A stretch of 64,000 bases of DNA, from assembly GCA_947494145.1 (NCBI GenBank), contig CANLTZ010000002.1, positions 372,001-436,000 of the forward strand. The letters are read 5' to 3'. The position numbers were made by a program, and so were the translations under genes. Each line of letters starts with the position of its first letter. Position 1 is the stretch's first letter. This DNA comes from an uncultured Jannaschia sp. Lineage in GTDB: Bacteria > Pseudomonadota > Alphaproteobacteria > Rhodobacterales > Rhodobacteraceae. Positions 27,743 to 34,671 of the stretch are shown here, in pieces. Below the pieces are notes generated by a model. It made no database searches. It was not told the origin of the DNA and saw only the letters and a program-made list of their open reading frames with translations.

Positions 27743-28513
27743 ATGCGACCAAACGGCCCTTTCCCGACCGATGGCGACATGTCCTTCCGCACCGACCTGA
27801 TCTCGGCCCTGATGCTGCTAACGCGCTTGCCGGTGCGGGGCACGCCCACGCCTCGCGCCGCCGATGCGGCCTGGGCCTGGCCCATTGCGGGGCTGGTGGT
27901 TGGGATGTTGTCGGGCGCAGTCGGGTGGGTGGCCGCTCAGTCCGGGCTTGTGCCCGCTCTCGCCGCCGGGTTGGCCCTGGCCGTCGCTGTGGCGGTCACT
28001 GGCGCGCTCCACGAAGACGGGTTGGCCGATGTGGCCGACGGTTTCTGGGGCGGCTACGACCCTGCCCGGCGGCTGGAGATCATGCGCGACAGCCGCATTG
28101 GCACCTACGGCGTGGTCGCCCTGATCTTGTCGCTTGGCGCCCGCTGGGGTCTGCTGGTGGCTGCTTTGGACCAAGGCGCCTTCTTCTGGGTCATGGTCAG
28201 CGCCGCCGTGGCAAGCCGGGCCCCCATGGCGCTGGTCATGCGCTGGCTGCCGGGCGCACGGGCCGATGGCCTGTCCCATGCCACGGGCGTGCCGCCCGCC
28301 AAGGCGGTTTGGCTGGGTCTAGCGATTGGCGCGCTTGCGCTGCTGGTCCATGGCCCCCTGGCCGCTTTGGTGGCTGCGGCCATGGTCGCCGCAGCCGTCT
28401 CAGGCCTTTGCGCGGTGGCCCGCCGCAAAATCGGCGGGCAAACGGGCGATGTGTTGGGCGCAAGTCAGCAATTGGCGGAAATCGCCATTCTCGCCGCCCT
28501 GACCGCAGGCTAA
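27743..28513 (+). CDS. cobS: adenosylcobinamide-GDP ribazoletransferase
   Basis: Membrane enzyme joining adenosylcobinamide-GDP with alpha-ribazole in the last steps of cobalamin synthesis. 256 residues from ATG 27743; ATG 27779 ([19 protein letters not shown]) is a possible alternative. Several hydrophobic helices; the conserved acidic motif [20 protein letters not shown] lies near residue 90, and [15 protein letters not shown] follows. It pairs functionally with the divergent cobT. Confidence 0.93.
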   Translation: MRPNGPFPTDGDMSFRTDLISALMLLTRLPVRGTPTPRAADAAWAWPIAGLVVGMLSGAVGWVAAQSGLVPALAAGLALAVAVAVTGALHEDGLADVADGFWGGYDPARRLEIMRDSRIGTYGVVALILSLGARWGLLVAALDQGAFFWVMVSAAVASRAPMALVMRWLPGARADGLSHATGVPPAKAVWLGLAIGALALLVHGPLAALVAAAMVAAAVSGLCAVARRKIGGQTGDVLGASQQLAEIAILAALTAG

Positions 28514-28522
28514 AGTAGACCC

Positions 28523-29200
28523 ATGAGCCTTTGGTCCCGCATTCTTGCCGCGCTTGAGCGGCTTGCCCCCGGCGAACGCTTGGTCACGCTTTTCGACCGG
28601 CTGCGCGGGCCGCCCGAACGTTCGGTCGCGTTTACCATCGCTGTCATCGCGCTGGGCGCCAAGATGGCCAAGGCCGATGGCCGCGTAACCCGCGACGAGG
28701 TGGCCGCGTTCCGCGAAGTCTTCACCATCCGCCCCACCGAGATGGAAAACGCCGCCCGCGTCTTCGACCTCGCCCGGACCGACGTGGCGGGGTTCGAAGA
28801 ATATGCCGCTCGCATCAAGGCCATGTTCGCCGATGACAGCGACACGCTGCGCGACCTGATGGAAGGGCTGTTCCACATCGCCATGGCCGATGGCGAATAT
28901 CACCCGGCGGAAGACGATTTCCTGGCCCGCGTGGCTGATATCTTCAACGTGCCCGACCGGGAATTCCGCAGCCTGCGCGCGCGCTTCGCCGGGACCGAGC
29001 CCGATTGCTACGAAGTTCTGGGCGTCACGCCGGACACGCCCATGGAAGACATCCGTACCGCTTGGCGCATTGCCGTGCGCGAAAGCCATCCTGACCGGCT
29101 GATGGCCCGTGGCCTGCCCGAAGAAGCGGTCAAGATGGCCGAAAAGCGCCTGGTGGCCGTGAACCGCGCGTGGGAAAACATCCAGGCTGGCACCGCGTGA
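28523..29200 (+). CDS. TerB-DnaJ domain protein (DjlA-like, soluble)
   Basis: 225 residues. Residues about 35-145 form a TerB-like helical domain (AVIALGAKMAKADGRVTRDE, FHIAMADGEYHPAEDDFLAR), and residues 160-225 form a J domain with YEVLGVTPDTPMEDIRTAWR and the HPD motif in RESHPDRLMARG. This is the DjlA layout without its membrane helix, so it probably stimulates DnaK in the cytosol. It overlaps the next gene (GTGA), which starts within its stop. Confidence 0.88.
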   Translation: MSLWSRILAALERLAPGERLVTLFDRLRGPPERSVAFTIAVIALGAKMAKADGRVTRDEVAAFREVFTIRPTEMENAARVFDLARTDVAGFEEYAARIKAMFADDSDTLRDLMEGLFHIAMADGEYHPAEDDFLARVADIFNVPDREFRSLRARFAGTEPDCYEVLGVTPDTPMEDIRTAWRIAVRESHPDRLMARGLPEEAVKMAEKRLVAVNRAWENIQAGTA

Positions 29201-30207
29201 CATTGCGCCTGGCCACGTGGAATGTGGAATGGTTCGACCGGCTTTTCGACGACAACGGCGACCCGATCCTGACCGGGGAATGGTCGGCTCGCTACAACAT
29301 CACAAAGTACGAGCAGCTCGACGCCATTGCCGACGTGCTGCGCTTCCTGGAAGCCGATGCGATCATCGTGATCGAGGCGCCCGATGACAGCCACCGCCGG
29401 TCGTCGCGGATCGCGCTTGAAACCTTCGCGGATTGGGCGGGTCTGCGCACAACCCGCGCCATCCTGGGCTTCCCCAACGATACGCGCCAGGAAATCGCGC
29501 TGCTCTACGACCCCGACCGCCTGACCCCCCGCCATGCCCCGGGTGAGGCCGCGGATGCCCCGCGTTTCGACCGGGTGCTGGGCATTGATCTGGACACAGA
29601 TCTGCGGGCCGAGAACCTTGTCTGGTCCAAGCCGCCCTTGGAATTGGATGTGGAGACCGAGATTGGCCCCCTGCACTTGATCGGGGTGCACGCGAAATCA
29701 AAGGCAGCCCATGGCGTCAGCGATCCGCAAGAGGCGCTGCGCCTGTCCATCCTCAACCGCCGCAAGCAACTTGCTCAGTGCATCTGGCTGCGCCGCCGCG
29801 TCGATGCTCGTCTGGCCGAAGGGCGGTCGCTGGTGGTAGCGGGCGATTTCAATGACGGCCCGGGCCTCGACCGGTTCGAAAGCCTTTTCGGCCGGTCGGG
29901 CGTGGAAGTCGTTCTGGGCGACGGGGATGGCGCGCTGTACGACCCCCATGCCAATCCGGCGCGGATCGGGGCGGCTATCGCGGCGACAGCGCGCTTCTGG
30001 AACGATGAAGACAAGGTCTACATGAATGCGCTGCTGGACTTCGCCATGGTCTCCGCCGACCTGCGGCCCCGGGGGGCCTGGCGCATCCTGCACCCGCTGG
30101 ACGACCCCAAGATCGCCGCCAACCCGGCCTTGGCCCAGGCGCTGCTGACGGCATCCGACCACTTCCCGGTGCGTCTTGACCTCAAGGCGCCCGATGCCCA
30201 AATCTAG
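29197..30207 (+). CDS. endonuclease/exonuclease/phosphatase family protein
   Basis: 336 residues from GTG 29197, overlapping the preceding stop. The N-terminus LRLATWNVEWFDRLFDD, VIEAPD near 66, VVAGDFNDGPG near residue 218 and the terminal ASDHFPVRLDL carry the metal-binding and catalytic Asn/Asp/His residues of the EEP fold. No signal peptide. Substrate (nucleic acid, phosphoinositide-like or other phosphodiester) cannot be told from sequence. Confidence 0.85.
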   Translation: MTLRLATWNVEWFDRLFDDNGDPILTGEWSARYNITKYEQLDAIADVLRFLEADAIIVIEAPDDSHRRSSRIALETFADWAGLRTTRAILGFPNDTRQEIALLYDPDRLTPRHAPGEAADAPRFDRVLGIDLDTDLRAENLVWSKPPLELDVETEIGPLHLIGVHAKSKAAHGVSDPQEALRLSILNRRKQLAQCIWLRRRVDARLAEGRSLVVAGDFNDGPGLDRFESLFGRSGVEVVLGDGDGALYDPHANPARIGAAIAATARFWNDEDKVYMNALLDFAMVSADLRPRGAWRILHPLDDPKIAANPALAQALLTASDHFPVRLDLKAPDAQI

Positions 30208-30210
30208 GGC

Positions 30211-30546
30211 ATGAGACAGTTTCTTGTGGTCCTTCTGCTCGCGTCACCCGCCATGGCCGAGGATGCCGCGCCCGGCGAAAGCAGTATGATGGAGCGTGGG
30301 CTGAAGCTTTTCATGGACGGCCTCGTCCAAGAGATGGAGCCTGCTCTGCGCGACCTCGAAGACCTAGCCGAAGAGGCCGGGCCCATGTTCCAGCAATTCC
30401 AGGACAGTCTGGGGTCGGCGCTGACCGATCTGGACGTCTACCACCCGCCCGAAATCCTGCCCAATGGCGACATCATCATCCGCCGGAAGGAGCCACTTCT
30501 GCCCGATGGGGTTGAGCCAAACCCGGATGGGTCGTTCGACCTCTGA
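30211..30546 (+). CDS. small exported acidic protein
   Basis: 111 residues: signal peptide MRQFLVVLLLASPAMAED, an amphipathic acidic helix region (LVQEMEPALRDLEDLAEEAG), and a C-terminal YHPPEILPNGDIIIRRKEP with the ending NPDGSFDL. Proteins of this layout are widespread in Rhodobacteraceae and are often mislabelled as AAA ATPases; there is no P-loop here. Starts three bases after the EEP gene, so likely co-transcribed. Confidence 0.75.
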   Translation: MRQFLVVLLLASPAMAEDAAPGESSMMERGLKLFMDGLVQEMEPALRDLEDLAEEAGPMFQQFQDSLGSALTDLDVYHPPEILPNGDIIIRRKEPLLPDGVEPNPDGSFDL

Positions 30547-30571
30547 CCGGTCCGCATCTTACAGCCTCTTC

Positions 30572-30690
30572 TAGCGGTTCTCAAAAAGCCTGAAGCATCA
30601 GGCTCACAAGAAAATCTTCAACACCAAGGCGATGGCGGGATGTTCCCTTGAGATAGTGCCTGTGGCTGTTCCGAAAGCCGCTCTAACGCG
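30572..30690. repeat. dispersed double-hairpin repeat, copy 1
   Basis: TAGCGGTTCTCAAAAAGCCT, then GAAGCATCAGGC, and after about 30 bases GCGATGGCGGGATGTT. It aligns over about 115 bases with 45904-46020. The palindrome GCCTGA-AGCA-TCAGGC is intact here. It occupies part of the 328-base gap between the exported protein and glpK; the rest (30691-30813) shows nothing recognisable. Confidence 0.6.
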
Positions 30691-30813
30691 TCTCGTGTAA
30701 AACCTGGCTCAGGTTTTGCGGGATAACGCCGTGGAAGGTTCGGGCGTTGCTGCGTTTTCCGTCGATCTCATGTCTTAGGTTTAACAAAAGATGCTTTAGG
30801 CGCCGGTTTCCCT

Positions 30814-30865
30814 CTTCATCCTGGCAAAAATACTCCGGGGGGCGCGGGGGGCTGGCCCCCCGCCT
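30814..30865 (+). repeat. dispersed intergenic repeat, copy C
   Basis: CTTCATCCTGGCAAAAATAC, then TCCGGGG, then the palindrome GGGGGGCTGGCCCCCC. It lies ten bases from the glpK stop, between convergent genes, where it probably also terminates transcription. Confidence 0.75.
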
Positions 30866-30874
30866 GATCATCCC

Positions 30875-32353
30875 TCAGCCCAGCGGCCCCAATGTCCGCC
30901 GTACTGCATCCGCCCAACCGCCATAGCGCGCATCGCGGTCTGTCGCGGCCATCTGCGGCTCAAACCGGCGCTCTTGCGCCCAGGATTTGGCGAATTCCTC
31001 CGGCCCGCCCACGACGCCCGCGCGCATGCCCGCCAGCCAAGCCGCGCCCAGGGCCGTCGTCTCCACCACTTGGGGCCGGTCCACCGGGGCGCCGATGATG
31101 TCGGCCAGGAATTGCATGGACCAATCCGACGCGCTCATGCCACCATCGACGCGTAACACGGTGTCGCCAAGGCCCCCCATATCGGCAGCCATGGCCTCTA
31201 GCAGGTCGCGGGTCTGGTAGCCGACGGATTCCAGCGCCGCGCGCGCCAGTTCCGCAGGCCCCGTGCCGCGGGTGATGCCGAACATCGCGCCCCGCGCGTC
31301 CGGGTCCCAATGGGGCGCGCCGAGGCCGGTGAAGGCGGGCACGAGGTATAGTCGTTGCTGCGGGTCCGCCTGCTCGGCCAGGGCCTGGGTTTCAGCGGCG
31401 GAGCCGATGATGCCCAACCCGTCGCGCAGCCATTGCACGACCGCGCCTGCAATGAAGATCGAGCCTTCCAAGGCGTAGGTCACCTTGCCGTCGAGCTGAT
31501 AGGCGATGGTGCCCAGCAGCCGGTTGGATGAGGTCACCGCCGTCTCGCCCGTGTTGAGCAGCGCGAAACATCCCGTCCCATAGGTGGATTTCAGCATGCC
31601 CCGTTCGAAACAGGCCTGGCCCAGCGTGGCCGCCTGCTGGTCACCCGCCACCCCCAGAACGGGCGTGGTGCCGCCCAAAAGCGACGTCGTCCCGAAGTCG
31701 GACGCGCAATCGCGCACCTCGGGCAGCATGGCAAGCGGAATGCCAAACAGCGCGCAGATATCGGAGTCCCAGCGGCCTTCATGGATGTTGTAGAGCATCG
31801 TGCGCGCCGCGTTAGTCGCATCCGTCACGTGGGCCGAACCATCGGTAAGCTTCCAGATCAGATAGCTGTCCACGGTCCCGAAGGCGAGCTTTCCCGCCTC
31901 GGCCCGGGCGTGGGCGCCGTCGACGTTTTCCAAGATCCAGCGCAGTTTGGTGCTCGAAAAATAGGGGTCCATCAAAAGGCCCGTGCGCGCTGTGATCATG
32001 GGCTCATGCTCGGCCATGTCGCGGCAGAAGGCGGCGGTGCGGCGGTCTTGCCAGACGATGGCGCGGTGGACGGGTTCGCCGGTTTCCCTATCCCAGACAA
32101 GGGTGGTTTCGCGCTGGTTGGTGATGCCGATCCCGGCAATGTCGGCGGCCGTCAGACCGGCCTTCTCCAGGACGGCACGACAGGTGCGAACCGTGGTGTC
32201 CCACAGATCAGCCACATCATGTTCGACCCAGCCGCTATCTGGGAAATGTTGGGTGAATTCTTCCTGGTCTGAGGCCTTGGGGCGCAGCGCGGCGTCGAAG
32301 ATGATGGCCCGCGTCGACGTGGTGCCCTGATCTATGGCGAGAATATGGGTCAT
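30875..32353 (-). CDS. glpK: glycerol kinase
   Basis: Phosphorylates glycerol to glycerol-3-phosphate. 492 residues, usual length. FGGY-family signatures: [17 protein letters not shown] at the N-terminus, [20 protein letters not shown] near residue 76, [12 protein letters not shown] near 257, and [20 protein letters not shown] near 330. No glycerol facilitator or glpD next to it, so it is a lone locus here. Confidence 0.97.
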   Translation of the reverse strand: MTHILAIDQGTTSTRAIIFDAALRPKASDQEEFTQHFPDSGWVEHDVADLWDTTVRTCRAVLEKAGLTAADIAGIGITNQRETTLVWDRETGEPVHRAIVWQDRRTAAFCRDMAEHEPMITARTGLLMDPYFSSTKLRWILENVDGAHARAEAGKLAFGTVDSYLIWKLTDGSAHVTDATNAARTMLYNIHEGRWDSDICALFGIPLAMLPEVRDCASDFGTTSLLGGTTPVLGVAGDQQAATLGQACFERGMLKSTYGTGCFALLNTGETAVTSSNRLLGTIAYQLDGKVTYALEGSIFIAGAVVQWLRDGLGIIGSAAETQALAEQADPQQRLYLVPAFTGLGAPHWDPDARGAMFGITRGTGPAELARAALESVGYQTRDLLEAMAADMGGLGDTVLRVDGGMSASDWSMQFLADIIGAPVDRPQVVETTALGAAWLAGMRAGVVGGPEEFAKSWAQERRFEPQMAATDRDARYGGWADAVRRTLGPLG

Positions 32354-32514
32354 ATGCTGCGTCCCCCCTGCATGTTTCTCCGGCGTGGGGTTTGGCGGAT
32401 GGGGGCGATTGGGGCAAGGGCGGTTGGCGCGTTGGCCCGTGGCGAGTCGCGGATTGGACGGGCGCCGTGACGATACTGGTTTCAGATTCAGGCCGTCCTG
32501 TCACAGGCGCGCGA

Positions 32515-32728
32515 GCAGCAGGCGGCGTTTCGTGAGGGGCGTGCGCGGGCAGGGGAGATATGTGCGCAGGCGCACGTATATCGCGCCATTCTCACGGGAG
32601 CGTTTGTTGAATGTGTAGGGCGCTTGGCGTCTTCTAGTGTCAACGGAAGGCGAGACGGTCTTCCACAAAACTCCAAATTCGGAACCCGCCGCACAACCAG
32701 GGTTTCCCATCCGAAAAGGCCTGAGCCA
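32515..32728 (+). promoter_or_regulatory. conserved upstream region of exported protein copy 2, with palindrome
   Basis: Aligns with the region before the paralogue at 350-703 (compare 704-920, minus strand): GTTTCGTGAGGGGCGTGCG, then CTCACGGGAGCG, GTGTCAACGGAAGGCGA, and CCGCACAACCAGGG, and ends in TTTCCCATCCGAAAAGG before the start codon. The degenerate palindrome GCGTTTGTTGAATGTGT is at about 32600-32616. The remaining gap toward glpK (32354-32514) shows nothing I can name. Confidence 0.5.
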
Positions 32729-33082
32729 ATGAAAACCGTTATCTCCTCCGCCCTGATCGCCGCCGCCCTTGTTGTCACGGGCCCCGCCGGTGCCCAACAG
32801 ATCACCGATGGCGCGATGGCTGCCGCGAACCATTTCAACCAGGATGTGGATGGTCAAGGCGATCGCATCGTCCTGCAAGTCGGTCTGTTTGGTCTGACCA
32901 GCACCGAATGGTCCGAGGCCCGCAGCGGCGCGGCCCAGGAACGGTTCAACCAGGATTTCGACGGTCAGGACGACGTCCGGTCCTCGCGCTCGGCCCGCGA
33001 CCGCGACTTCAACCAGCCCGTGAACCAGCGCGCGGCACAAATCTTCGCCGATATCCGCCGCCAGAACGCCGAGGACGAATGA
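32729..33082 (+). CDS. small exported protein with FNQD repeats and IRRQNAEDE tail (copy 2)
   Basis: 117 residues, the same length as the copy at 350-703. Signal peptide MKTVISSALIAAALVVTGPA, then GAQQ. Two internal motifs, NHFNQDVDGQGDRIVLQV near residue 34 and ERFNQDFDGQDDVRSSRS near 71, and the same tail AAQIFADIRRQNAEDE. The middle third has diverged (GLFGLTSTEWSEARSG against GWRHNKARVSTRGN) while repeats and tail are kept, which suggests selection on those parts. Both flanks are conserved with copy 1. Function unknown. Confidence 0.85.
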   Translation: MKTVISSALIAAALVVTGPAGAQQITDGAMAAANHFNQDVDGQGDRIVLQVGLFGLTSTEWSEARSGAAQERFNQDFDGQDDVRSSRSARDRDFNQPVNQRAAQIFADIRRQNAEDE

Positions 33083-33202
33083 TCGCTTAACCCCCATCCC
33101 GGCCCGGGCGGGCGTCTCTCCCCCGTTCCCTCCCGCCCCAGGCCCTGCTGCCCGCTAGCCATCTGGCTGCTCATCCCCCAAGCGCGGTGCAGCAAAGGAG
33201 AG

Positions 33203-33241
33203 CCGCCCTCCCCGACGAACACGTCGCGGGGGGCGGTTTTC
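33203..33241 (+). terminator. intrinsic terminator of exported protein copy 2
   Basis: CCGCCCTCCCCGACG-aaca-CGTCGCGGGGGGCGG followed by TTTTCGTTT, 120 bases after the stop. Nearly the same hairpin ends copy 1 (211-248). The segment between stop and hairpin (33083-33202), with GGGCGGGCGTCTCTCCCCC and GGCTGCTCATCCCC, has a related copy at 60685-60830. Confidence 0.8.
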
Positions 33242-33264
33242 GTTTATGGCGGGTTTTAGGAGAA

Positions 33265-33288
33265 CTGATTCAGGTTTCCGAAAACCTG
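33265..33288. repeat. partial copy of the double-hairpin repeat
   Basis: CTGATTCAGGTTTCCGAAAA plus CCTG matches the right arm of the repeat at 45904-46020 (CTGATTCAGGTTTTCCGAAA). It is a near-palindrome next to the 3' end of the arylesterase gene and may be a remnant or a single-unit version. Confidence 0.45.
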
Positions 33289-33290
33289 GG

Positions 33291-33971
33291 TCACTCGCCC
33301 CGCGCGCGCGCCGCGAGTTCAGCCACCTTCGGTCCCAGAGCCCTAACCACCACGCCCACGCCGTCGCGGTTGGGATGGATGCCATCGGCCTGCATGAAAC
33401 GGTTGCGCGCCTCGGCCATGTTGAGCTCGGCCACCAGGGGCGACAGGAAGCTTGCCTGTAGGATGGCGTCGTATTGGGTGGAAAGGTCCGCATAGATGGA
33501 ATCGAAGGCGGCCTTGAATTCGGGCCCGTAATTGCCCGGCGCCTCAAGCCCCACCAACATGGCGGGCAGCCCGCGCGCCACGGACACTTCCGTCAAGATC
33601 GCGTCCAGGTTTTCGCGGCTCACTTCCGGGGGCAGGCCACGCAGCAGGTCATTGCCGCCCAAGGCCACGATCACCGCATCGGTGTCGTCCGACAGTGCCC
33701 AGTCCAGCCGTGCGCGCCCGCCTGCCGTGGTGTCACCCGACACGCCCGCATTGACCACGCGCGCGTCGATCCCCTGCGCGTCCAGCCAGGCCTGAAGCTG
33801 CGGCACGAAGCCATCGCCCTCGGGCAAGCCGTAGCCTGCCGTTAGGGAATCCCCCAGGGCCACGATCTCCAAGGTCTCGGCTGCGGCCGTCCCGGCCACG
33901 AAAACCGTTGCGACCAAAGCCTTGCTCAGGCCGCGTACCGCCCCATATGCCACTCCACGCATCCCATCCAT
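33291..33971 (-). CDS. tesA: TesA-like arylesterase / lysophospholipase (SGNH hydrolase)
   Basis: 226 residues from ATG 33971, or 223 from 33962. The N-terminal hydrophobic stretch (LSKALVATVFVAGTAAAE) is a signal peptide. SGNH blocks: block I VALGDSLTAGYGLPEGDGF with the catalytic Ser, NAGVSGDTTAGG, ALGGNDLLRGLPP, and the C-terminal DGIHPNRDGV with Asp and His. E. coli tesA is likewise divergent from an ABC pair (ybbA-ybbP), and the same arrangement is seen here, which supports the name. Acts in the periplasm on acyl esters or thioesters. Confidence 0.88.
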   Translation of the reverse strand: MDGMRGVAYGAVRGLSKALVATVFVAGTAAAETLEIVALGDSLTAGYGLPEGDGFVPQLQAWLDAQGIDARVVNAGVSGDTTAGGRARLDWALSDDTDAVIVALGGNDLLRGLPPEVSRENLDAILTEVSVARGLPAMLVGLEAPGNYGPEFKAAFDSIYADLSTQYDAILQASFLSPLVAELNMAEARNRFMQADGIHPNRDGVGVVVRALGPKVAELAARARGE

Positions 33972-33981
33972 GAGGTCCGCC

Positions 33982-34671
33982 ATGATCCTGTCGCTCGCCG
34001 ACGTGTCGCTTTCGCTGCAAGGCAATGCCGGGATGGTGGACATCCTGCACGGGATTTCACTGGACGTGGCGCCGAAGGAAACGGTGGGGCTGGTGGGGCC
34101 GTCGGGCAGTGGCAAGTCATCTCTCCTGATGCTGATGGGCGGGTTGGAGCGTGCGACGTCCGGCGCGGTCGAGGCGCTTGGCAACGACCTGACGGCGATG
34201 GACGAAGACGCGCTGGCCCGCTTTCGCCGGCAGCATATGGGGGTGGTGTTCCAATCCTTCCACCTGATTCCGACGATGACGGCGCTGGAAAACGTGGCCA
34301 CACCCCTGGAATTGGCCGGGATCGGCGACGCTTTCGACCGCGCCGCCGAGGAATTGGAGGCCGTGGGCCTGGGCCATCGCGGCGGCCATTACCCCGCCCA
34401 GATGTCGGGCGGCGAACAGCAGCGCGTGGCCCTGGCCCGCGCCGCCGCGCCGCGCCCCGATATCCTGCTCGCTGACGAACCCACGGGCAATCTCGACCAG
34501 AATACCGGCGAGGCAATCATGGATCTGCTGTTTGGCCTGCGCGACCGCCATGGCGCGACGCTGGTTCTGGTGACCCATTCGCAGGACCTGGCCGACCGCT
34601 GCGATCGCACCATCCGCCTGGTGGATGGTCGTTTGGACAGTGAAACACGCCGGGCCGAGGCCGCTGAATGA
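33982..34671 (+). CDS. ABC transporter ATP-binding protein, YbbA/LolD type
   Basis: 229 residues. Walker A GPSGSGKSSLLMLMGGLE, Q-loop MGVVFQSFHLIPTMTA, signature MSGGEQQRVALARA, Walker B ILLADEPTGNLD and H-loop LVTHSQDLADRC. This is the MacB/LolD/YbbA class, which drives FtsX-like permeases rather than solute uptake. It overlaps the permease gene start by four bases. The ATG at 33982 overlaps, on the opposite strand, an upstream in-frame ATG of the tesA-like gene. Confidence 0.93.
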   Translation: MILSLADVSLSLQGNAGMVDILHGISLDVAPKETVGLVGPSGSGKSSLLMLMGGLERATSGAVEALGNDLTAMDEDALARFRRQHMGVVFQSFHLIPTMTALENVATPLELAGIGDAFDRAAEELEAVGLGHRGGHYPAQMSGGEQQRVALARAAAPRPDILLADEPTGNLDQNTGEAIMDLLFGLRDRHGATLVLVTHSQDLADRCDRTIRLVDGRLDSETRRAEAAE

